From Stappia sp. TSB10P1A (GTDB lineage Bacteria; Pseudomonadota; Alphaproteobacteria; Rhizobiales; Stappiaceae): a DNA stretch of 64,000 nt. The first letter of the stretch is position 1. Each line of letters opens with the position of its first letter. Below the pieces are notes generated by a model. The model did not search any database, was not told the DNA's origin, and worked only from the letters and a program-made list of their open reading frames with translations. Both the position numbers and the translations under genes were made by a program. Of the stretch, positions 7,745 through 16,749 are shown one piece after another. Location of the stretch: contig NZ_FYAU01000051.1 in NCBI RefSeq assembly GCF_900185725.1, forward strand, positions 1 to 64,000. The letters are read 5' to 3'.

Positions 7745-8998
7745 CTATCCTCCCAGCATCTCCCTCTGATTGCCGTACCCCGTCTCGGAGAAGACCTCCG
7801 TATCGAGGGCGTGCAGCGCGCGGGCAACGGTGCCGCGAAGGATGAGATCTTCCTCCCAGGCAATGGCTTCGATCTCGACGCTGCCGCGCAGGTCGCTGAC
7901 AAGCCCCTCCTCCAGGGCTGTGAGCGCCGCCGCTTCCATCAGCGGATAGGCGTCGGCTGCAGCTCCCGTGACGACGATGCGGCGAGGGTCGAGCGTGGCG
8001 ATCACCCGTGCGAAGGCATAGCCGAGCGCTGTTCCGCCGGCATGAAAGGCCTCAAGCGTGCCGGGGTCGCCGGCGCGGGCGGCGGCGATCAACTCGCGGA
8101 TCGTCTCCCGGCCGACCGGCAGGCAGGCTGGCGGCGTCTGCAGGTCGAGGCCTCTGGCATGGCGCAGCAGGGCGTAGTCGCCGAGATAGGCTTCCAGGCA
8201 GCCACGCCGGCCGCATCGACACAGCGCGCCTCCCGGAATGTGATTGGCATGGCCGATCTCCGCGGCCGCCCCGGTCTCGCCGACGAAGAGGCGGTCGTTG
8301 ATGAACAGGCCCATGCCGACGCCGTAATCGACGAAGAGGACGGCGAACGTGCCGCCATAGCGCTGCGGGTCGCTGCGGTGCAGGGCCTCGGCGATCATGT
8401 TGGTGTCGTTGGACAGCAGGCAGGGTACGCCGAACGCCCGGGCGAGGGGGCCGACGATCTGGACATGGCGCACGGCGAAGGCCGGCGACCAGGCCACCGT
8501 GCCGGCGCTGTCGTCGACGACGCCTTGAGAGGCGAGGGCGATGAACGAGGGCGCCACCCCGCCGGTGCGGGCGATGAAGGCCCGCAGGCTGTCGATCAGG
8601 ATTTCGCTGAAGCCATCGGCGGTCACGGAGGTGCTGTCGAAACCGGCGACATCGCGCCCGACGAGCCGGCCGGCGTAATCGGCGAGGGCCATCTCGATGG
8701 TGTTCACCGACAGCTTGACCGCCAGCACCCGCGCCGCCGGACCATGCAGCGCCAGAAGGCTGCGGGGACGGCCCCTTGCGCCCTTCTCGCGCTCGCGCTG
8801 GCAGTCGTCCTCGACGCCGGCGACGAGGCCTTCGGAGATCAGGTCGGAGGTGATCGAGGTGACTGTGGCCGGGCTGAGCCGGGTAATGCGTCCAAGATCT
8901 ATGCGCGCCTGAGGTCCGTTGCGCCGAAGCGCCTGCAAGACAACCGAGCGGTTCTGGCGCCGTATCTGATCGCGGTCGGCCTTCTGCGTCATGCCCAT
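7745..8998 (-). CDS. ROK-family transcriptional repressor (XylR-like)
   Basis: About 417 aa. It has an N-terminal winged helix-turn-helix (IDLGRITRLSPATVTS) followed by a ROK/NagC sugar-kinase-like domain with the zinc motif CRCGRRGCLEAYLG. It is divergent from xylFHG, so xylose is the likely inducer and the palindrome at 9146-9168 the likely operator. Start codons at 9031, 8998 and 8992 are all possible; none has a clear Shine-Dalgarno and the conserved part begins near QIRRQN. It heads a minus-strand unit with the di-heme and ASPIC/UnbV genes, which is unusual for a xylose repressor. Confidence 0.85.
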   Translation of the reverse strand: MGMTQKADRDQIRRQNRSVVLQALRRNGPQARIDLGRITRLSPATVTSITSDLISEGLVAGVEDDCQREREKGARGRPRSLLALHGPAARVLAVKLSVNTIEMALADYAGRLVGRDVAGFDSTSVTADGFSEILIDSLRAFIARTGGVAPSFIALASQGVVDDSAGTVAWSPAFAVRHVQIVGPLARAFGVPCLLSNDTNMIAEALHRSDPQRYGGTFAVLFVDYGVGMGLFINDRLFVGETGAAAEIGHANHIPGGALCRCGRRGCLEAYLGDYALLRHARGLDLQTPPACLPVGRETIRELIAAARAGDPGTLEAFHAGGTALGYAFARVIATLDPRRIVVTGAAADAYPLMEAAALTALEEGLVSDLRGSVEIEAIAWEEDLILRGTVARALHALDTEVFSETGYGNQREMLGG

Positions 8999-9145
8999 AC
9001 CAGACTGTTCGTTTCCACCCTGATGGGACATGTGTCCGGAACGCGCCTCGGCAGAAACCGCAATTCACGCCGGCCGGGTGTTTTTGTCATGATCCCGGAG
9101 CCTCATCGAGAAACCATGTTGACAGGGGCGGTCGTTTGGAGCAAC

Positions 9146-9168
9146 TTTTTTTCGGACGTCGAAAAAAA
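9146..9168. promoter_or_regulatory. Perfect palindrome between xylR-like gene and xylF, likely repressor operator
   Basis: Seven T, then CG, a 5-nt centre GACGT, then CG and seven A form perfect 9-bp arms in the divergent intergenic space. A TTGACA hexamer at 9119-9124 lies just upstream and could be the -35 box of xylF. The position and symmetry fit an operator for the adjacent ROK repressor. No binding data are available, so the assignment is inferred from context. Confidence 0.65.
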
Positions 9169-9298
9169 TAAAATTTCGTCGGCGAACCGGAACGCGACCC
9201 CATCGGCCGGGAGGCACAACGCCGGGGTGTTCGTGTCAGCTACAAGATCCTTCGTTCCGCATTTGGGAGGAGCGGGGATAAATCGGAGGAAACACATC

Positions 9299-10333
9299 AT
9301 GAGCAGATTCTATCCGCTTCTCGCCGGAGCGCTCCTCATTTCGGTTGCGCTGCCGATGCAGGCGCAGGCGCAGGACATCACCGTCGGCGTGAGCTGGTCG
9401 AACTTCCAGGAAGAGCGCTGGAAGACCGATGAAGGGGCGATCAAGGCGGCGCTCGAGGCTGCCGGCGCGACCTATGTTTCCGCCGACGCCCAGTCCTCGT
9501 CCGCCAAGCAGCTCTCGGATGTCGAGGCGCTGATCGCGCAGGGCGTCGACGCGCTGATCATTCTCGCGCAGGATTCCCAGGCGATCGGCCCGGCCATCCA
9601 GGCGGCGGCCAACGAGGGCATTCCGGTGGTCGGCTATGACCGGCTGATCGAGGACGACCGCGCCTTCTATCTGACCTTCGACAATGTCGAGGTCGGCCGG
9701 ATGCAGGCCCGCGAGGTCCTGAAGCAGGCGCCGGAAGGCAATTACGTGATGATCAAGGGCTCGCCGACCGATCCCAACGCGGACTTCCTGCGTGGCGGTC
9801 AGCAGGAGGTCCTGCAGGAGGCGATCGACGGCGGCAAGATCAAGATCGTCGGCGAAGCCTATACGGACGCCTGGCTGCCGGCCAATGCCCAGCGGAACAT
9901 GGAGCAGATCCTCACCGCCAACAACAACAATGTGGATGCGGTCGTCGCCTCGAACGACGGAACCGCCGGCGGCGTCGTCGCGGCTCTCACCGCGCAGGGC
10001 ATGGAAGGCATCCCCGTTTCCGGCCAGGATGGCGACCATGCGGCTCTCAACCGGGTGGCCAAGGGCACCCAGACCGTTTCGGTGTGGAAGGACGCGCGCG
10101 AACTCGGCAAGGCGGCCGGCGAGATCGCCGTGGCGCTCGCCAAGGGCGGCACGATGGACAGCATCGAGGGCGCCGGCAAGTGGACCTCGCCCAGCGGCAC
10201 GGAACTGACCGCCCGCTTCCTGGCTCCGATCCCCGTCACCCGTGACAATCTGTCGGTGGTGGTCGATGCGGGCTGGATCACCAAGGATGCCCTTTGCCAG
10301 GGCGTCAGCGGCGGTCCGGCGCCCTGCAACTGA
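9299..10333 (+). CDS. xylF: D-xylose ABC transporter substrate-binding protein XylF
   Basis: Periplasmic sugar-binding protein of 344 aa with a signal peptide (MSRFYPLLAG, cleavage after AQAQ). The mature part starts DITVGVSWSNFQEERWKTD and has the ribose/xylose-binding fold. Features typical of XylF include the segments VVGYDRLIED, NDGTAGGVV and SGQDGDHAAL. A GGAGGAAA ribosome site precedes the ATG. It is first in xylF-xylH-xylG. The stem-loop after the stop probably stabilises the abundant xylF message. Confidence 0.93.
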   Translation: MSRFYPLLAGALLISVALPMQAQAQDITVGVSWSNFQEERWKTDEGAIKAALEAAGATYVSADAQSSSAKQLSDVEALIAQGVDALIILAQDSQAIGPAIQAAANEGIPVVGYDRLIEDDRAFYLTFDNVEVGRMQAREVLKQAPEGNYVMIKGSPTDPNADFLRGGQQEVLQEAIDGGKIKIVGEAYTDAWLPANAQRNMEQILTANNNNVDAVVASNDGTAGGVVAALTAQGMEGIPVSGQDGDHAALNRVAKGTQTVSVWKDARELGKAAGEIAVALAKGGTMDSIEGAGKWTSPSGTELTARFLAPIPVTRDNLSVVVDAGWITKDALCQGVSGGPAPCN

Positions 10334-10356
10334 GCCTGAACCCAGAGCAGAGCAAG

Positions 10357-10386
10357 GCCCTGTCCCGATTCCGGTCGGGGCAGGGC
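10357..10386 (+). promoter_or_regulatory. Stem-loop between xylF and xylH
   Basis: A 12-bp stem, GCCCTGTCCCGA with TCGGGGCAGGGC (one G-U pair), has a 6-nt loop. There is no T-run after it and xylH follows in the same direction. It is better read as a 3' stabiliser or partial attenuator for xylF mRNA, common after binding-protein genes, than as a full terminator. Confidence 0.6.
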
Positions 10387-10457
10387 GGGCCGAGGATGGC
10401 TGACATCCGGCCCCGAGGCGATGCGTGAGGCGCGCGCCTCCAAGCGGGAGCTTTTCT

Positions 10458-11753
10458 ATGTCTGATACCGCAGTGTCCGGGCAGAAGGCGCCGGCGAACA
10501 GGTCATTTTTTTCCGCGCTGCAGATCGACACGCGCCTGCTCGGAATGATCGGCGCGTTCGTCGCCCTGTGCCTGGTGTTCAATGTGTTCACCGGCGGCAA
10601 TTTCCTGACGCCGCGCAACATCTTCAACCTGACGATCCAGACGGTCTCCGTCGCCATCATGGCGACCGGCATGGTGTTCGTCATCGTCACCCGCCATATC
10701 GACCTGTCCGTCGGGTCGCTGCTGGCGACCGTGGCGGCGGTCATGGCCATCGTTCAGACCCAGATCCTGCCGGGGGTCTTCGGCTTGCAGCTCGGGCATC
10801 CGGCGATCTGGATCCTGGCGATCCTCGCCGGTGTGGTGGTCGGCACGGTGATCGGCGCCTTCCAGGGCGTTCTGATCGGCTATCTCGGCATTCCCGCCTT
10901 CATCGTCACGCTCGGCGGGTTGCTGGTCTGGCGCAATGCGGCCTGGTTCATCACCGACGGCCAGACGATCGGGCCGCTCGATGCGCGGTTCACGATGATC
11001 GGCGGCATCGGCGGCACGCTGGGGGTCACATGGTCGTGGATCTTCGCCGTGCTGGCGGTGGTCGCGGCGCTGGCGCTGCAGGTCTCCGCGCGGCGGCGCA
11101 AGCAGAAGCACGGCTTCCCGGTCAAGCCGATCTGGGCGGAGGCGGCGCTCGGCGCCATCGTCGCGGGCGCCATCGTCGGGTTCATTGCGATCCTCAACGC
11201 CTATCAGGTGCCCGCGCGGGTGCTGCAGCGCGATTTCGCCGCGCGCGGCCTGGAGGTGCCGGAGGGCTATACCGCAGGCTACGGGCTGCCTTATTCGGTG
11301 CTGCTGCTGATCGTCGTCGCCGTCTGCATGACGGTGGTGGCCCGGCGGACGCGGCTCGGGCGCTACATCTTCGCGGCGGGCGGCAACCCGGACGCGGCCG
11401 AGCTGTCGGGCATCAACACGCGCCTGCTGACGGTCAAGATCTTCGCGATCATGGGCGGGCTTTGCGCCCTGTCGGCGGCAGTGGCATCCGCCCGCCTCGG
11501 CTTTTCCACCAATGATATCGGCACGCTGGACGAATTGCGCGTGATCGCGGCTGCCGTGATCGGCGGCACGGCGCTGTCCGGCGGCATCGGCACCATCTAT
11601 GGCGCCATTCTCGGTGCGCTGATCATGCAATCGCTGCAGTCCGGCATGGCGATGGTCGGCGTCGACGCACCGCTGCAGAACATCGTCGTCGGCGTTGTGC
11701 TGGTCGTGGCGGTGCTCGTCGATATCCTCTATCGCAAGCGGACGGGAGACTGA
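10458..11753 (+). CDS. xylH: D-xylose ABC transporter permease XylH
   Basis: Membrane permease of 431 aa in the BPD_transp_2 (RbsC/XylH) family. Many helices are visible, with the conserved segments ATGMVFVIVTRHIDLSVGS, TLGGLLVWRNAAW, GGNPDAAELSGIN and AAVIGGTALSGGIGT. The length and the extra central hydrophilic region fit XylH rather than RbsC. The ATG at 10458 is 7 nt after GGGAG. It ends 3 bp before xylG. Confidence 0.93.
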   Translation: MSDTAVSGQKAPANRSFFSALQIDTRLLGMIGAFVALCLVFNVFTGGNFLTPRNIFNLTIQTVSVAIMATGMVFVIVTRHIDLSVGSLLATVAAVMAIVQTQILPGVFGLQLGHPAIWILAILAGVVVGTVIGAFQGVLIGYLGIPAFIVTLGGLLVWRNAAWFITDGQTIGPLDARFTMIGGIGGTLGVTWSWIFAVLAVVAALALQVSARRRKQKHGFPVKPIWAEAALGAIVAGAIVGFIAILNAYQVPARVLQRDFAARGLEVPEGYTAGYGLPYSVLLLIVVAVCMTVVARRTRLGRYIFAAGGNPDAAELSGINTRLLTVKIFAIMGGLCALSAAVASARLGFSTNDIGTLDELRVIAAAVIGGTALSGGIGTIYGAILGALIMQSLQSGMAMVGVDAPLQNIVVGVVLVVAVLVDILYRKRTGD

Positions 11754-11756
11754 GCC

Positions 11757-12545
11757 ATGGCAACGCCCCTCGTACAGATGAAGGACATCTGCATTTCCTT
11801 CGGCGGCGTGCATGCGGTCGATCATGTCGATGTCGACCTTTACCCGGGCGAAGTGGTCGGGTTGCTCGGCCACAACGGCGCCGGCAAGTCGACCCTGATC
11901 AAGGTCCTGTCGGGGGCCTACCGCGCCGACAGCGGCGAGATCCTGATCGACGGCAAACCGGCGACGATCAACAGTCCGCGGGACGCGCGCAACCTCAATA
12001 TCGAGACGATCTATCAGACGCTGGCGCTGGCCGACAATCTGGACGCCGCCTCGAACCTGTTCCTCGGGCGCGAAATCGTGACCCCTCTCGGTTTCGTCGA
12101 CGACGATGCGATGGAGGCCGAGACCCGCAAGATCCTCAGCCGGCTCAATCCGAACTTCCGCAAGTTCAAGGCGCCGGTGAAGGCCCTGTCCGGCGGGCAG
12201 CGGCAATCGGTGGCGATTGCCCGGGCGGTCTATTTCAACGCCCGGATCCTGATCATGGACGAGCCGACGGCGGCGCTTGGCGTCCATGAGACGCAGATGG
12301 TTTCCGACCTCATCAAGGAGCTCAAGAAGCAGGGGCTCGGCATCTTCCTCATCAGCCACGACATTCATGATGTGTTCGATCTGGCCGACAGGCTCGTGGT
12401 GATGAAGAACGGCAAGCTGGTCGGGAGCGCCCGCACGCAGGACGTCACCAAGGACGAGGTGCTGGGAATGATCATCCTCGGAAAATGTCCGGACGGCGCC
12501 GTTCCCGGCCCCGGCGCGTTCATGGATGCCTCCACCGCCGCGTGA
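11757..12545 (+). CDS. xylG: Sugar ABC transporter ATPase, single domain (XylG role)
   Basis: One ABC domain of 262 aa. Walker [10 protein letters not shown] is at 38-46, signature LSGGQRQ at 144-150, Walker B ILIMDE at 164-169, followed by SHD. Enterobacterial XylG has two fused ATPase domains of about 500 aa. This protein is complete with only one, as in FrcA-type transporters of rhizobia, and would work as a homodimer. It is last in the xylFHG operon. Confidence 0.88.
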   Translation: MATPLVQMKDICISFGGVHAVDHVDVDLYPGEVVGLLGHNGAGKSTLIKVLSGAYRADSGEILIDGKPATINSPRDARNLNIETIYQTLALADNLDAASNLFLGREIVTPLGFVDDDAMEAETRKILSRLNPNFRKFKAPVKALSGGQRQSVAIARAVYFNARILIMDEPTAALGVHETQMVSDLIKELKKQGLGIFLISHDIHDVFDLADRLVVMKNGKLVGSARTQDVTKDEVLGMIILGKCPDGAVPGPGAFMDASTAA

Positions 12546-12627
12546 TGCGGTGCGGCAAGGCGGTTGGACGGCAGGCTTTTTCCGGTCGGGACTTCTCATC
12601 GGGAGCGAGTTCCCTTAGGCTTTGCGC

Positions 12628-13383
12628 ATGAACGCGCCGCCGCCCGTTTCCGATGACATGGCCCTGTTTCTGGATTTCGACGGAACGCTTGTCGAGATTG
12701 CCAGGACACCCGGCGCGGTCGAGGCGAGCGGAGCGATGATCGCGTGTCTGGAAGGGATCGTCGCCCATCTCGGCGGCGCCCTGGCGATTGTCAGCGGCCG
12801 ACCCATCCATGAGATCGACCACCATCTCGCGCCGTTGCGGCTTCCCTGCGCCGGTCTGCACGGACTTGAGACCCGGCTGCATCCGGACGACGAGATCGAA
12901 CGCGCGCCGATCGGCCCGGAGATCGAGGCGCTGAAGGCAGCGCTTGCCGGCAGCGGGTTGCTCGGGCGCGGCGTTTCCATCGAGGACAAGGGCGCGGCCA
13001 TCGCCGTTCACTACCGGATCGCCCCGGACTGCGAAGATGCGGTCGTGGAGGTGATGCAAGCGGCCGTCGCCGAGCTTCCCGACCTGCATCTCGTCCGCGG
13101 CAAGATGGTGGTGGAGGCCAAGCCCGCCTATCGCGACAAGGGCTGGGCGGTCGGAGCCTTCATGGATCTTGCTCCCTTTCGCGGGCGGACCCCGGTCTTC
13201 GTCGGCGATGACGTGACCGACGAGGACGGGATCCGCGCGGCCGAAGCCGTGGGCGGCTTCGGGGTGAAGGTGGGAACCGCCGAGAGCCTCGCCCGGTTTC
13301 GTGTCAGCGACGTGGCCGGTGTGCGCGACTGGCTGGCCCTCGGCCTTCCGGCAAAGGCACTGGCAAGGACACGATCTTCATGA
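12628..13383 (+). CDS. otsB: Trehalose-6-phosphate phosphatase OtsB
   Basis: HAD-superfamily phosphatase of 251 aa that converts trehalose 6-phosphate to trehalose. Motif I DFDGTL lies near residue 16, the second motif region is IVSGRP, and the C-terminal motif is GDDVTDEDG. ATG 12628 is preferred; an in-frame TTG lies two codons earlier. Its stop overlaps the ATG of the GH15 gene (ATGA), which starts a trehalose operon with otsA at the end. Confidence 0.92.
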   Translation: MNAPPPVSDDMALFLDFDGTLVEIARTPGAVEASGAMIACLEGIVAHLGGALAIVSGRPIHEIDHHLAPLRLPCAGLHGLETRLHPDDEIERAPIGPEIEALKAALAGSGLLGRGVSIEDKGAAIAVHYRIAPDCEDAVVEVMQAAVAELPDLHLVRGKMVVEAKPAYRDKGWAVGAFMDLAPFRGRTPVFVGDDVTDEDGIRAAEAVGGFGVKVGTAESLARFRVSDVAGVRDWLALGLPAKALARTRSS

Positions 13384-15176
13384 CGTTCGATCGCAAGGCT
13401 TCCCTCAATCTCGCGCTGGTCGGCAATTGCTCGATCACGGCACTGATCGACAGGATGGCGCGGGTGGTCTGGCTGTGCCTGCCACGGTTCGATGGTGATC
13501 CTGTCTTCCATGGGCTGCTCGGCACCTGCAGCGACGAAAGGGACGGCCTGTTCGCCATCGAACTGGAAAATGCCAGCCGCAGCGAGCAGTCCTATCTGGA
13601 AAACACCGCCATCGTGGTGACGCGGATCTTCGACGACGCCGGCAATGCCATCGAGATCACCGACTGCGCGCCGCGCTTCCAGACCAAGGGGCGGATGTTC
13701 CGTCCGACGGCGCTCGTCCGGCGGGTACGGCCGATCTCCGGCCATCCGAGAATTCGCGTCCGGTGCCGACCGCGCTTCGACTACGGCGCACGCGCGCCGG
13801 AGGTGACCTACGGCTCCAATCACATGCGCTTCGTCGACAACGGCCAGACCGTGCGCCTGACGACGAACGCCTCGATCACCTATGTGCGCGACGAGACGCC
13901 GTTTCTGCTGGACGGCCCTGTCTCCTTCTATTTCGGGCCCGACGAGAGCCTGACGCATCACCCCGAAACCCTGTGCCGGGAGTTCGAGGAAGAGACCGCA
14001 TTGCATTGGCGGATGTGGACCCGCCGCCTCGGCCTGCCCCTCGACTATCAGGAGGCGGTGATCCGCGCCGCGATCACGCTGAAACTGTGCACCTATGAGG
14101 AAACCGGCGCGATCATCGCGGCGGTAACGACCTCGATTCCCGAAGCCGCCAACAGCGGGCGAACCTGGGATTACCGCTATTGCTGGCTGCGCGACGCGTT
14201 TTTCGTGGTGCGGGCTCTGAACTCGCTCTCCGAGATGGAGACGATGGAGAACTATCTCCGTTACATCAACAACATCGCCTCGATGACCGGTGGCGGTCAC
14301 GTGCAGCCGCTCTACGGGATCGCGCTGGAGGAGCGGCTGATCGAGCGGACGGTCGATCTGCCTGGGTATCGGGGAATGGGGCCGGTCAGGGTCGGCAATC
14401 AGGCCTATGAGCATTTCCAGCACGACGTCTATGGCAACATCGTGCTTGGCGCCTCGCAGGCGTTTTTCGACAAGCGTCTCCTGCGGCAGCCCGGCGTCGA
14501 CGATTTCGAACGGCTGGAGGTGATCGGCGAGCGTGCCTTTGCCATGCACGACCAGCCCGATGCCGGTCTGTGGGAGCTGCGCACGCGCGCCCGGGTCCAT
14601 ACCTCGTCCTCGCTGATGTGCTGGGCGGCGTGCGACCGGCTGGCCAAGATCGCCCGTCAGTTCGACCGGCAGGAACGGGCGCTGTTCTGGCAGGACCGCG
14701 CCGATACCATCCGCTCGGCGATCCTGTCGCGGGGATGGAATGCCGACACCAACGCTTTCGTCGAAAGCTTCGAGGGACGCGATCTGGACGCCAGCCTGCT
14801 GCTGATTGCCGAGGTCGGTTTCCTGCCGCCGCAGGATCCGCGTTTCATCGCGACAGTGGAACGCATCGGCGCGACCCTTCGCCGTGGCAAGCATCTCTTC
14901 CGCTATCACGCGGCCGACGATTTCGGCGCGCCGGAGAACGCCTTCAATATCTGCACCTTCTGGTACATCGACGCCCTGGCGCGGATCGGCCGCAAGGAGG
15001 AGGCCTGCGAGATCTACGAGACGATGCTGGCCTGCCGCAACCATGTCGGCCTGCTCTCGGAGGACACCGACCCGGCAACCGGTGAAATGTGGGGCAACTT
15101 TCCGCAAACCTATTCGATGGTCGGGATCATCAATTGCGCCACCCGGCTGTCCGCGGGGTGGGAGAGCCTCGTCTGA
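13380..15176 (+). CDS. Glycoside hydrolase family 15 protein (trehalase/glucoamylase-like)
   Basis: Cytoplasmic enzyme of 598 aa (no signal peptide). It shows family GH15 hallmarks: NSGRTWDYRYCWLRDA in the first third of the catalytic domain, a CWAACDRL helix, and the C-terminal EDTDPATGEMWGNFPQ and YSMVG segments. It is coupled to otsB by a 4-bp overlap and is followed by otsA. GH15 enzymes of this type include bacterial trehalases and glucoamylases, and the location between otsB and otsA favours trehalose or a related alpha-glucan as substrate. Which one cannot be told from the sequence. Confidence 0.85.
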   Translation: MTFDRKASLNLALVGNCSITALIDRMARVVWLCLPRFDGDPVFHGLLGTCSDERDGLFAIELENASRSEQSYLENTAIVVTRIFDDAGNAIEITDCAPRFQTKGRMFRPTALVRRVRPISGHPRIRVRCRPRFDYGARAPEVTYGSNHMRFVDNGQTVRLTTNASITYVRDETPFLLDGPVSFYFGPDESLTHHPETLCREFEEETALHWRMWTRRLGLPLDYQEAVIRAAITLKLCTYEETGAIIAAVTTSIPEAANSGRTWDYRYCWLRDAFFVVRALNSLSEMETMENYLRYINNIASMTGGGHVQPLYGIALEERLIERTVDLPGYRGMGPVRVGNQAYEHFQHDVYGNIVLGASQAFFDKRLLRQPGVDDFERLEVIGERAFAMHDQPDAGLWELRTRARVHTSSSLMCWAACDRLAKIARQFDRQERALFWQDRADTIRSAILSRGWNADTNAFVESFEGRDLDASLLLIAEVGFLPPQDPRFIATVERIGATLRRGKHLFRYHAADDFGAPENAFNICTFWYIDALARIGRKEEACEIYETMLACRNHVGLLSEDTDPATGEMWGNFPQTYSMVGIINCATRLSAGWESLV

Positions 15177-15288
15177 CACGTGCGCCCGGGGCCCCCGCCA
15201 ACGGGTTCCACGATCGATGACGGTGCTGTCCGGGCGCTTTCGCCGCTCGGCGCCGAGGCACTCGCCGCGCAACACCACGGAGAACCCA

Positions 15289-16671
15289 ATGTCCAGACTC
15301 GTCGTCGTTTCCAACCGTGTCGGTCCGCTCAAGGATACCGGCCGGGCTGGCGGTCTGGCGGTGGCGCTGGTCGATGCCCTGAGCGAGACGGGGGGACTGT
15401 GGTTCGGCTGGAGCGGCGAGATCTCCGAGGAGGGAACCTTCGGCACCCTCAAAGAGGGCGGCGGCACGCGCAAGGTGGCGATGGCGACGGTCGACATGGC
15501 CCAGGCCGATTACGACGAGTTCTATGCCGGCTATGCCAATCGCACGCTCTGGCCGGTGCTGCATTATCGCCTCGACCTTGCGGTTTTCGACCGACGTTTC
15601 GAGGACGGCTATCGGCGGGTCAACGAGCGCTTCGCGACGCGTCTGCGTCCGCTGCTTCAGGCCGACGACATCATCTGGGTGCATGACTACCATTTCCTGC
15701 CCTTCGCGGCGGAGCTGCGGGCGATGGATATCGGCAATCCGATCGGGTTCTTCCTGCACATTCCCTTCCCGGCCCCGGAAATTCTGGCTGGCCTGCCCAA
15801 CGCAGAAAGGCTGGTGCGGCGAATGCTGGCCTATGACGTGATCGGCTTCCAGACGCGAAGGGATGCTGCCAATTTCCGCCGCTTCGCGGTGGAAGAGCTT
15901 GGAGCCGTCGAACGTGACGGGGGCGCGCTGGAGGTCGGCGGCGGCACGGTGATCGCCCGCGCCTTTCCCATCGGCATCGATGCGGCCGGCTTTGCCCGGC
16001 AGGCGACGACGCCGGAAGCGCGGCGCAACACCGCGCGCATGGAGAAGCTGCTGGCGGGGCGCCAGCAGATCATCGGTGTCGACCGGATCGATTATTCCAA
16101 GGGCCTGCCGGAGCGGTTTCGCGCCTTCGGTCGCTTGCTTGAGGACTATCCAGAGAACCGGGGCAGGGTGAGCCTGATGCAGGTGGCGCCGCCGTCCCGC
16201 GCCGAACTGGACGCCTATGCGGAAATCCGCCGCGAGCTCGAGGAGTTGACGGGGAACATCAACGGGCGTTTCGCCGATGTCGACTGGACGCCGATCCGCT
16301 ACATGACCCGGTCCTTCACCCGGCGGGCGCTCGCCGGGATCTATCGCGCGAGCCGCGTCGCGCTGGTGACGCCGCTGCGGGACGGCATGAACCTGGTGGC
16401 CAAGGAGTATGTCGCGGCGCAGCGGGCGGAGGATCCGGGCGTGGTGGTGCTGTCGCGCTTCGCGGGGGCGGCGGAGGACATGCCGGAGGCGCTGATCGTC
16501 AATCCGCATTCGGCGGAAGGGGTGGCATCGAGCCTGCAGACGGCGCTCAACATGCCGCTGGAGGAGCGCCGCTCGCGCTGGCAGGCGCTCTATGAGCGCA
16601 TCTGCCAACACGATGCGGCGGCCTGGGCCGGCTCGTTCCTGGAGACCTTGCGCCGCCGTGCGACCATCTGA
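15289..16671 (+). CDS. otsA: Trehalose-6-phosphate synthase OtsA
   Basis: GT20 enzyme of 460 aa that joins UDP-glucose and glucose 6-phosphate. It starts [12 protein letters not shown] as OtsA proteins do. The conserved sites [45 protein letters not shown] and [12 protein letters not shown] are all present. A GGAG site precedes the ATG. A 112-bp gap separates it from the GH15 gene, without a visible terminator, so it is probably in the same operon. Confidence 0.95.
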   Translation: MSRLVVVSNRVGPLKDTGRAGGLAVALVDALSETGGLWFGWSGEISEEGTFGTLKEGGGTRKVAMATVDMAQADYDEFYAGYANRTLWPVLHYRLDLAVFDRRFEDGYRRVNERFATRLRPLLQADDIIWVHDYHFLPFAAELRAMDIGNPIGFFLHIPFPAPEILAGLPNAERLVRRMLAYDVIGFQTRRDAANFRRFAVEELGAVERDGGALEVGGGTVIARAFPIGIDAAGFARQATTPEARRNTARMEKLLAGRQQIIGVDRIDYSKGLPERFRAFGRLLEDYPENRGRVSLMQVAPPSRAELDAYAEIRRELEELTGNINGRFADVDWTPIRYMTRSFTRRALAGIYRASRVALVTPLRDGMNLVAKEYVAAQRAEDPGVVVLSRFAGAAEDMPEALIVNPHSAEGVASSLQTALNMPLEERRSRWQALYERICQHDAAAWAGSFLETLRRRATI

Positions 16672-16699
16672 CGGCGCAAGGCTTGACCGAAGCGGGAAA

Positions 16700-16722
16700 G
16701 GGGAGCGGGCCTGCCGCTCTCC
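16700..16722. terminator. Hairpin in the convergent otsA/hppD gap
   Basis: GGGGAGCGG and CCGCTCTCC form a 9-bp stem (one G-U pair) around a 5-nt loop between two convergent gene ends. There is no T-run on either strand, so its use as a terminator is a guess from position. Confidence 0.4.
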
Positions 16723-16749
16723 CAGAACCCCTCGCGGATCAGGCCATCG

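Noticed and set aside
10357-10386. Full transcription terminator after xylF
   Set aside because: Strong stem but no T-run, and xylH and xylG follow with no better promoter, so I call it a stabiliser or attenuator.
11757-12545. xylG as a truncated pseudogene
   Set aside because: The single domain contains every ABC motif, starts and stops cleanly and matches the single-domain FrcA type.
13128-15497. Long minus-strand open frame opposite otsB and the GH15 gene
   Set aside because: No recognisable domain, composition of a shadow frame, and two well-supported genes on the other strand.
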